Shown here in pieces: positions 7,030 through 12,029 of a DNA stretch of 12,029 bases. The DNA is from VGWB01 sp964480945. GTDB lineage: Bacteria; Bacteroidota; Ignavibacteria; UBA10030. Every line of letters begins with the position of its first letter. Position 1 is the first letter of the stretch. The position numbers were made by a program, and so were the translations under genes. The DNA is taken from assembly GCA_964480945.1 (NCBI GenBank), contig CAYZRX010000094.1, forward strand, positions 1-12,029. Reading direction: 5' to 3'. The notes below the pieces were generated by a model, which was not told where the DNA came from, made no database searches, and saw nothing but the letters and a program-made list of their open reading frames with translations.

Positions 7030-9192
7030 TCAGATTCCTTTCCCTGCCATTGATCCGCGGTCACCACTTCGTCTGGTCCGGCGTGGCGTTGTGGAAGGAC
7101 GGCTCGTGCTTTCCGGCTGCTCGGCTTCGGACCCAGATGGGGACCTGCGCGATTGGAGGAGTGTCTTCAGCAAGATCTCGATATCGAGTGCGAGCGATTG
7201 GTTCTTCGCGTAGTAGACGTTGAATTGCTCTTGTTCTTCCACCGCCAGCGGACGGCTGCGTTGAAGTTGTATCAATCCGGCGAGACCCGGTTTGCCGAGA
7301 TTCAGTCCGGAACCCGAACGGCTGGCGACAGGGGTAGCTTCGCCTGCTCCTTGTCTCTGCGCGGGAGATTCTGACGGGGGACCGACGAGGCTCAGCTTTC
7401 CCGAGAGGACGGCCGGGAGTCGGAGGATGAAGTCTGAACGCGATGATCCCGCCAGGAGCCTCTTGAAATATACGAAAGGATAGATCGAAATCAAGAGAAG
7501 AAGCGAAACGGAAAGATCGAGCGCCCGCTTCAATGCACGATGAGTCGCCTTCTCGATGTTGTAGGTTATCTGCACGAGAGGAAGCTCGTCCAGCGAATCC
7601 ACGCTCCCCTTCCCGATGATGACCTCCAGGGTATTGGGGACGAGGTGAAAATTGACCGATTGTTCGCGCGTCCGGCCTATGACCGAGAGGATGTCGGTGT
7701 ACGAAAGCACCTGCGTGGAGAAGATCACGTCGCTCACCTTCAGATCCTGAATAACCTTTCCGATGTTGGCCGTGCTGCCGACGATCGGAAGGCCGGCGAC
7801 CTCCTGCCCGATTCGTCTGCGGTTGACGTCCACAAACCCGAGGACTTCGTACCCGTCGCTGACACGACTGCGCAATCGCCGGAACAACTCCTGGCCCGAG
7901 CGATCCGTTCCGACGATCAGGGTGCGGCGACCGAAGATGCTCTTCCTGCCCTGCGACGTGCTCTTGCCCAGCACGCGCGATGAAAGCCGCCAGAGCGGGA
8001 GGAACAGGATGCTCAGCATTCCCGAGATGATGATCACACCGCGGCTGAACCCGTAATCTTTAAAGAAGAAGACGAGGGCCGAGAGAACGACGAAGCTCAA
8101 CAACGTTGCAATCGCCGTCCGGGAAACCGACATGCGGCGGTTCGTATAGACGCCAGCGGCGTACAGGCTGGCGACGACGATCACGCCGGGAATGGTGTAG
8201 ACGATCGGGTAGGCGTGAGAGGGAAGACGAAACCACGTCCCGAACCAGATCAACTCCGCGAGCATCAGGCTCACGTCGACCAGAATGACGTCAATCAGCG
8301 CGATCCCCAACGGCCGCAAGAGCGCCCTCAGCATCGCTACGCGGGAGGAGATGCTGATCGCAAGCCGCAGCAGCAAGGCGAAAATGTGGGAGCGGCTGAG
8401 GTGTTTCATCACAAAGAGGTGCATCGCCTGGTAAAAAGTCTTGATCTCATCCAGGTTGCTTCGTTTGGTGCTCTCGCCTTTGTAATGAATAATTTGGGTG
8501 GAATGGACATAGTAATTCTTCCACCCTGTTTGCTGAATCCGGTAGCACCAGTCGAGGTCTTCACCGTACATGAAGAATTCCTCGTCGAGACCGCCCACCT
8601 GCTCGTACACCTCCCGCCGCACCATCATAAAGGAGCCGCTGACCGCATCGATCTCATACGTTTCATCGGGGCTGAGATAGGTGAGGTTGTACCGTCCAAA
8701 CAGCCTCGAGTGGGGGAACAACGCGCTCAGTCCGGACATCTTAGTGAATCCCACCCACGGCGTCGGGAAGCTCCGGCGGCACGCAAGCTGGAAGCTGCCG
8801 TCGGGATTCAGGATCTTGCACCCTGCGAGTCCGACATCCGGATTCTCCTCGAAGAACTTCATCATCACCCGCAGCGTGTCCTCCTGGACGAGTGTGTCCG
8901 GATTGATCAGCAAGAAGTACTTTCCGCGGGTCCGCTGAAGCGCCAGATTGTTCGCCTTGGCAAAGCCGACGTTCGTTTTGCTTGCGATGAGGATCACGGA
9001 GGGAAACCGGCGGCGCACCATCTCTACGCTGCCGTCATCTGACGCGTTGTCGACGACAATGATCTCTCCACGGATGCCCTTCATAGCCTTCTGCAGCGAG
9101 ATGAGCGCGTGGTGAAGGAAGTCCCTCACATTGTAGTTGACAACGATGACGGAGAGCTGAAGCGCACCGGTATGTCGCCGTTTACCAGACAT
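7030..9192 (-). CDS. GT2 glycosyltransferase fused to a membrane region and a degenerate sugar-transferase module
   Basis: This 720-residue fusion has four parts. (1) Residues about 11-290 form a GT2 rhamnosyltransferase-like enzyme: SVIVVNYN, VVDNASDDGS, NVGFAKANN, LLINPDT, and YGEDLDW with the probable catalytic acidic pair 211-212. (2) About four membrane helices lie between 297 and 404, as at the start of WbaP-type transferases. (3) A Rossmann-like CoA_binding_3 domain spans about 420-545 (TLIVGTDRSG at 424-433). (4) Residues about 551-680 resemble a polyprenyl-phosphate sugar-1-phosphate transferase. The beginning (KRALDLSVSLLLLI...YP) and end (LSGKLSLVGPP, LGKPGLAGLIQLQ, LDIEILLKTLL) remain. 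The middle, with FRSM, DpR-T and the catalytic Asp-Glu before the PQ, is gone. The last 40 residues are low-complexity Ser/Arg/Pro. I infer an active GT2 anchored by an inactive PGT module. No Shine-Dalgarno site is seen. Confidence 0.85.
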   Translation of the reverse strand: MSGKRRHTGALQLSVIVVNYNVRDFLHHALISLQKAMKGIRGEIIVVDNASDDGSVEMVRRRFPSVILIASKTNVGFAKANNLALQRTRGKYFLLINPDTLVQEDTLRVMMKFFEENPDVGLAGCKILNPDGSFQLACRRSFPTPWVGFTKMSGLSALFPHSRLFGRYNLTYLSPDETYEIDAVSGSFMMVRREVYEQVGGLDEEFFMYGEDLDWCYRIQQTGWKNYYVHSTQIIHYKGESTKRSNLDEIKTFYQAMHLFVMKHLSRSHIFALLLRLAISISSRVAMLRALLRPLGIALIDVILVDVSLMLAELIWFGTWFRLPSHAYPIVYTIPGVIVVASLYAAGVYTNRRMSVSRTAIATLLSFVVLSALVFFFKDYGFSRGVIIISGMLSILFLPLWRLSSRVLGKSTSQGRKSIFGRRTLIVGTDRSGQELFRRLRSRVSDGYEVLGFVDVNRRRIGQEVAGLPIVGSTANIGKVIQDLKVSDVIFSTQVLSYTDILSVIGRTREQSVNFHLVPNTLEVIIGKGSVDSLDELPLVQITYNIEKATHRALKRALDLSVSLLLLISIYPFVYFKRLLAGSSRSDFILRLPAVLSGKLSLVGPPSESPAQRQGAGEATPVASRSGSGLNLGKPGLAGLIQLQRSRPLAVEEQEQFNVYYAKNQSLALDIEILLKTLLQSRRSPSGSEAEQPESTSRPSTTPRRTRRSGDRGSMAGKGI
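7036..7041 (-). promoter_or_regulatory. Ribosome binding site of accA inside the upstream gene
   Basis: AAAGGA on the minus strand lies 8 bases before the accA ATG and overlaps the last codons of the GT2 fusion (GGG AAA GGA ATC TGA). The same hexamer with the same spacing precedes the aminotransferase gene at 11583. Confidence 0.6.
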
Positions 9193-9233
9193 CTGTGAAT
9201 GTCACGCAAATCCCGAAGGGATCACTTCGTGAG

Positions 9234-9250
9234 ACGCAAAGGCGCAAAGA
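9234..9250 (-). repeat. Left arm of inverted repeat flanking the GxxExxY gene
   Basis: CGCAAAGGCGCAAAGA (9235-9250) is the exact reverse complement of 9687-9702, giving a perfect 16-bp inverted pair. The arm consists of two 8-bp units, ACGCAAAG (9234-9241) and GCGCAAAG (9242-9249). It lies 24 bases past the GxxExxY stop codon. The trinucleotide GAG lies directly outside it (9231-9233), as on the other side. Confidence 0.8.
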
Positions 9251-9274
9251 ATTGAAAAAGTGGTCTATTGAAAT

Positions 9275-9661
9275 TCACTGTTCCGGAAGTCTATTCGCTA
9301 CGCGAGTGATCCCATTCTTGATCAGAGCGTCCCCAAAATTGACCAACAATCCCGACCTCTTGTCGGCCAATCGCAGATACGTCAGAAGCTGCTTCTTGTG
9401 GACAGGTGCAACCTGCTCCACAGATTTCAATTCGACGATGACCTTCCCCTCCACAATGAGATCAGCGCGATATCCTTCATCTATCCTCACAGACCCGTAG
9501 ATGACTGGCAGGATCACTTGCCGGTTGACCTTCAGTCCCCGCTTCATCAATTCATATTCCAAAGCAGCCTCATACACCGATTCCAGTAGGCCCGGGCCTA
9601 GAGCGACATGAACCTTGTAAGCCGCATCAACGATGATCCTTGCTATTTCATTCTCAGACAT
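9275..9661 (-). CDS. GxxExxY protein (PD-(D/E)XK nuclease-like)
   Basis: The 128-residue product matches the GxxExxY family in length and motifs. It has VHVALGPGLLESVYE at the N-terminus with the name-giving G24-LL-E27-SV-Y30, a strand-rich middle, then RADLIV (Asp67), VELK (Glu77, Lys79) and the helix QLLTYLRL (91-98). The Asp...Glu-x-Lys spacing is that of PD-(D/E)XK nucleases, to which the family is assigned. Its cellular role is not known. It reads in the operon direction, 48 bases after the polyprenol-sugar synthase gene, but has no evident connection to sugar metabolism. An inverted repeat encloses it, suggesting it arrived separately. It is unlikely to be anything else; whether it is active is open. 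Confidence 0.9.
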   Translation of the reverse strand: MSENEIARIIVDAAYKVHVALGPGLLESVYEAALEYELMKRGLKVNRQVILPVIYGSVRIDEGYRADLIVEGKVIVELKSVEQVAPVHKKQLLTYLRLADKRSGLLVNFGDALIKNGITRVANRLPEQ

Positions 9662-9679
9662 ACTTCACGATTCGATCTG

Positions 9680-9703
9680 CTTGGCGTCTTTGCGCCTTTG
9701 CGA
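9680..9703 (+). repeat. Right arm: three tandem 8-bp CTTTGCG-type units
   Basis: The units CTTGGCGT (9680-9687), CTTTGCGC (9688-9695) and CTTTGCGA (9696-9703) are in phase. The last two contain the 16-bp stretch complementary to the left arm at 9235-9250. The tract fills the space between the GxxExxY start (9661) and the stop codon of the upstream glycosyltransferase gene (9710-9712). The trinucleotide GAG follows directly outside (9704-9706). Confidence 0.8.
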
Positions 9704-9709
9704 GAGATT

Positions 9710-10429
9710 TTATCTTCTTCCATCGAACAAGCTCTTGAGCTTCAACCTCCACACCATCCATGCGGCTTCTGATACGATGTGTTTGGACATCTTCGAGACT
9801 CCAACCCGGCGATCGACGAAGATGATTGGAATTTCGCACACCCGAAAACCCTTCCTCCAAGCCAGAAAATTCATCTCGATCTGAAAGGCATACCCGTTGG
9901 AATGGACCGCGTCGAGGTTGATGCTCTCCAGCACACGTCGGTTGAAGCACTTGAACCCGCTCGTTGCATCCCTCACCGGCATCCCTGTGATGACTCGCGT
10001 ATAGAGATTGGCGCCGTAGCTGAGCATCAATCGCTTCAACGGCCAGTTCACGACGTTGACACCGGAGATATACCGCGAACCGATCACCAGATCGCATTGG
10101 TGAGCTTTGGCGAGCAGATTGGGCAGTTCGGTCGGATCGTGAGAGAAGTCGGCGTCCATTTCGAAGACGAAGGCGTAGTCCTCCTGCATCGCATATTTGA
10201 AGCCGGCGACATATGCCGTGCCCAATCCCATCTTCGACGGTCGTTCGACCAAATGGACGCGCGGTTCCTTCTTCTGCATCTCCTGCACAAGCCGCGCCGT
10301 TCCGTCCGGCGAGTTGTCGTCAACGATCAAGACCTCAAAGTGACTTCCCAGGCCGAGGATCGTAGGAATGAGCTTTGGAAGATTCTCAGCTTCGTTGAAT
10401 GTCGGTATGACGACCAGGCAGCGTTCCAT
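9710..10429 (-). CDS. Polyprenol-phosphate mannose synthase-like GT2 glycosyltransferase
   Basis: The 239-residue protein resembles DPM1/Ppm1 and would transfer mannose or another hexose from its nucleotide sugar to a polyprenyl phosphate at the cytoplasmic membrane face. Motifs in order are VVIPTFNEAENL (6-17), VDDNSPDGT (36-44), GLGTAY, the metal-binding DAD in MDADFSHDP (91-99), GSRYISG (117-123), TSGFKCFNR (156-164), GYAFQIEM (179-186) and FVDRRVGVSKMS (204-215). There is no C-terminal membrane domain, as in the short soluble DPM1 type. The donor sugar cannot be read from sequence. The gene starts 17 bases after the aminotransferase stop. The repeat arm of the GxxExxY cassette begins 6 bases past its own stop codon. 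Confidence 0.9.
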   Translation of the reverse strand: MERCLVVIPTFNEAENLPKLIPTILGLGSHFEVLIVDDNSPDGTARLVQEMQKKEPRVHLVERPSKMGLGTAYVAGFKYAMQEDYAFVFEMDADFSHDPTELPNLLAKAHQCDLVIGSRYISGVNVVNWPLKRLMLSYGANLYTRVITGMPVRDATSGFKCFNRRVLESINLDAVHSNGYAFQIEMNFLAWRKGFRVCEIPIIFVDRRVGVSKMSKHIVSEAAWMVWRLKLKSLFDGRR

Positions 10430-10446
10430 CTCGAATAAGCAGATCG

Positions 10447-11583
10447 TTAGAGTAAGGAGAGGGATCTCGCAGGCTCGCCGAGCGCCTCACGCACAGCCAG
10501 CGCGATATATTCCTGTTGCTCCCGGGTCAATTCGGTGTGCATCGGAAGCGAAAGAACCTCTGCAGCAGCGCGCTCCGTAATCGGGACCCCTCCCTCCGGC
10601 TGTCCGAGATGAGCATATGCTTGCTGTAGATGAAGCGGTATGGGATAATAGATGGCGTGAGGGATCTTTTTCTCAGCGAGGCGCTGGGCGACGACGTCCC
10701 GATTCTTGAGTCGGATGGTGTATTGGTGAAACACGTGCCGCATGTACGGTGCCTCAAAGGGGGTGACGATGTCCGTCCCGGCAAATAACGTATTGTAGAC
10801 GTGCGCGGCGCGACGGCGAGCTTCGCACCACGCGTCCAAATGCCTGAGCTTCACGTTCAGGATCGCTGCCTGGAGCGTATCGAGCCGGCTGTTGACGCCG
10901 ATGACCTCGTGGTAATATCTCTTCTTCGAACCATGCACGACAATCATCCGGACTCTTTCCGCCAGCGCCGCATCATTCGTCACGACCATCCCCGCATCGC
11001 CGAACGCACCGAGGTTCTTGCTCGGGAAGAAGCTGATACAGCCGAGCATTCCGATCCCCCCGACCTTTCGTCCCTTGTACTCGGCCCCCATAGCCTGCGC
11101 CGCGTCTTCGATGATCGGGATGCCGTGCTTCAAGGCAACTTCGACAATCGGATCCATGTCGGCAGGCTGGCCGTAAAGGTGAACCGGCAGAATAGCTTTT
11201 GTTCTCTTTGTGATCGCACCCTCGATCTTTGCGGGATCGATGTTGAACGTCTGCGGGTCGATGTCTACATAGACCGGCCTGGCGCCGAGAAGCACGATCG
11301 TCTCCGTGGTCGCTACAAACGTGAAAGGGGTCGTGATGACCTCATCTCCTCCCCCGATGCCGAGCGCCATCATTGCGACCTGAAGGGCGTCTGTCCCCGA
11401 TGCACATCCTATCGCGTATCGAACGCCAAGATACGATGCCGCTGCCACTTCAAATTCCCCAACCTCTTTTCCGAGTATGAATTGCCCCGAGTCCAGCACT
11501 CGGTGAATCGCCTGATCGATCTCGGGCTTGATCTTCTGATATTGGGTTACAAGGTCAACCATCTGGATCTTCGGAGCGCTCAT
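10447..11583 (-). CDS. DegT/DnrJ/EryC1 sugar aminotransferase, WbpE-like
   Basis: This PLP enzyme of 378 residues transfers an amino group, usually from glutamate, to a keto sugar nucleotide. Its features include SGTDALQ (62-68), PFTFVATTE (86-94), EDAAQ (159-163; Asp160 binds the pyridine nitrogen), the Schiff-base Lys189 in SFFPSKNLGAFGDAGM, and GVNSRLDTLQAAIL (229-242). These stretches, with HGSKKRYYHEV and YYPIPLH, recall WbpE/WlbC, which makes UDP-2-acetamido-3-amino sugars of uronic-acid type; that exact substrate is a tentative guess. An in-frame ATG 69 bases upstream exists, but I choose the ATG at 11583. It overlaps the stop of the preceding sugar-transferase gene (TGATG), has AAAGGA 8 bases ahead, and starts where the family does. 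Confidence 0.92.
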   Translation of the reverse strand: MSAPKIQMVDLVTQYQKIKPEIDQAIHRVLDSGQFILGKEVGEFEVAAASYLGVRYAIGCASGTDALQVAMMALGIGGGDEVITTPFTFVATTETIVLLGARPVYVDIDPQTFNIDPAKIEGAITKRTKAILPVHLYGQPADMDPIVEVALKHGIPIIEDAAQAMGAEYKGRKVGGIGMLGCISFFPSKNLGAFGDAGMVVTNDAALAERVRMIVVHGSKKRYYHEVIGVNSRLDTLQAAILNVKLRHLDAWCEARRRAAHVYNTLFAGTDIVTPFEAPYMRHVFHQYTIRLKNRDVVAQRLAEKKIPHAIYYPIPLHLQQAYAHLGQPEGGVPITERAAAEVLSLPMHTELTREQQEYIALAVREALGEPARSLSLL

Positions 11584-12029
11584 CAGGTATGTCCTTTGCC
11601 GGCTAACATGACGTAAAAGGTATTGAAAAGAATCTTCAAATCCATTCGCCACGACATATTTTCGATGTAGAAGAGATCATACTTCAACTTCACTTTCACA
11701 TCCTCAATCGACTCGTCGTATTTGTATTTCACCTGGGCCCAGCCGGTGATGCCTGGTCGTACCTTGAGCCGACGCCTGTAGAGCGGAAGTTCGGACGACA
11801 GCTTCTCCACGAAAAACGGCCGTTCGGGTCGCGGCCCGACGAGGCTCATGTCACCCCGCAAGACGTTGACGAACTGCGGGACCTCATCGAAGTGAAGCCG
11901 GCGTATGATCTTCCCCACTCCCGTTACGCGGGGATCGCGCTTCGACGCCCAGACCGGACCCGACTGTTTCTCCGCGTCCGAATGCATCGATCGGAACTTC
12001 AGCATCCTGAAGATCTTCCCGCCTCTCCC
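11583..12029 (-). CDS. Polyprenyl-phosphate sugar-1-phosphate transferase, C-terminal part (continues past window)
   Basis: The C-terminal region of a bacterial sugar transferase (PGT), which attaches a sugar-1-phosphate from a UDP-sugar to undecaprenyl phosphate and starts glycan assembly on the inner membrane leaflet. The visible part reads GRGGKIFRMLKFRSM, then DPRVTGVGKIIRRLHFDEVPQ with the catalytic Asp-Glu, NVLRGDMSLVGPRPE, VRPGITGWAQV, and SWRMDLKILFNTF near the C-terminus. All catalytic elements that fall in the window are intact. The ATG at 12005 is an internal Met within the conserved KFRSM region, and the frame stays open to the window edge. The N-terminal membrane part is therefore outside, and it cannot be decided whether the protein is a short PglC-type or a long WbaP-type enzyme. 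Its stop overlaps the aminotransferase start by one base. Confidence 0.95.
   Translation of the reverse strand, partial: GRGGKIFRMLKFRSMHSDAEKQSGPVWASKRDPRVTGVGKIIRRLHFDEVPQFVNVLRGDMSLVGPRPERPFFVEKLSSELPLYRRRLKVRPGITGWAQVKYKYDESIEDVKVKLKYDLFYIENMSWRMDLKILFNTFYVMLAGKGHT
11592..11597 (-). promoter_or_regulatory. Ribosome binding site fixing the aminotransferase start
   Basis: AAAGGA on the minus strand stands 8 bases before the ATG at 11583, inside the last codons of the sugar-transferase gene. Together with the TGATG stop/start overlap it favours this start over the ATG at 11652, which would extend the protein into the upstream gene. Confidence 0.65.

Larger units (their letters stand above)
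9234..9703 (-). mobile_element. Candidate GxxExxY cassette bounded by inverted repeats
   Basis: The roughly 470-bp segment contains only the GxxExxY gene and its flanking 8-bp-phased repeat arms. It sits between two glycosyltransferase genes that would otherwise be direct neighbours, and looks visibly less GC-rich than they do. GAG is found directly outside both arms, which could be a 3-bp target duplication but is short enough to be chance. There is no transposase, so if mobile it would have to move in trans or by a nuclease-assisted process. Mobility is inference only. Confidence 0.35.

Noticed and set aside
8215..9042. 275-residue + strand frame opposite the GT2 domain
   Set aside because: The opposite strand has unmistakable GT2 motifs. 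The + strand product has none and no start signal.
9211..9232. Small stems TCCC-GAA-GGGA and TCAC-TTC-GTGA before the GT2 fusion as a riboswitch or terminator
   Set aside because: Each stem is only 4 bp, there is no T-run and no recognisable aptamer. They are noted only as relatives of the repeat at the window start.
9235..9702. The 16-bp inverted repeat as a transcription terminator
   Set aside because: The arms are more than 430 bases apart and enclose a gene, so they cannot form a terminator hairpin.
10801..11616. 271-residue + strand frame opposite the aminotransferase
   Set aside because: It is a shadow of the DegT-family gene, whose Schiff-base and pyridine-binding motifs are all on the minus strand.
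11584..11652. ATG at 11652 as the start of the aminotransferase
   Set aside because: It would add 23 residues not found in the family and overlap the sugar-transferase gene. The ATG at 11583 has AAAGGA and a stop/start overlap.

Overview
The window looks like GC-rich bacterial draft or metagenome-assembled sequence: a run of exactly 100 Ns (5977-6076) marks a scaffold join of unknown length. No marker gene fixes the taxon. Several start codons lack a clear Shine-Dalgarno site, and the gene content (prfA next to a DUF1385 membrane protein, a GxxExxY gene, a large envelope-sugar cluster) would suit the Bacteroidota/Chlorobiota/Ignavibacteria side of the tree. That placement is a low-confidence inference. 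There are no rRNA, tRNA, CRISPR or transposase genes.

Layout. Positions 1-406 are a gene-free stretch with a diverged direct repeat (1-29 and 93-121) and small hairpins. Two overlapping + strand genes follow: a small membrane protein ending in a lone histidine-kinase-like DHp helix pair, without an ATPase domain, and tadA (tRNA adenosine deaminase). TadA converges on prfA (release factor 1) with one base between the stop codons. prfA and the upstream yqhQ-like DUF1385 gene form a minus-strand unit behind a good sigma70-type promoter (3664-3692).

From 12029 down to 3894 everything reads on the minus strand with short gaps or overlaps, as one apparent operon or a few coupled ones. In transcription order: a polyprenyl-phosphate sugar-1-phosphate transferase (5' end outside the window), a WbpE-like PLP sugar aminotransferase, a polyprenol-phosphate mannose synthase-like GT2, a GxxExxY protein, a 720-residue GT2/pseudo-sugar-transferase fusion, accA, an acyl-CoA thioesterase (5' end lost in the gap), a 54-residue Trm112-like zinc protein, and a Wzx/MATE-type polysaccharide flippase. 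The sugar genes form a coherent part of a lipid-linked polysaccharide pathway: the PGT loads the first sugar phosphate onto undecaprenyl phosphate, the aminotransferase supplies an amino sugar, the GT2s extend or provide polyprenol-linked sugar, and the flippase exports. accA, the thioesterase and the Trm112-like gene are housekeeping genes carried in the same transcriptional direction.

The most notable points are: (a) the GxxExxY gene is bracketed by a perfect 16-bp inverted repeat built from 8-bp CTTTGCG units, like a small cassette dropped between two glycosyltransferase genes; (b) the GT2 fusion carries a sugar-transferase domain from which the catalytic middle has been deleted, while an intact sugar transferase lies in the same cluster; (c) the lone DHp membrane protein is translationally coupled to tadA.
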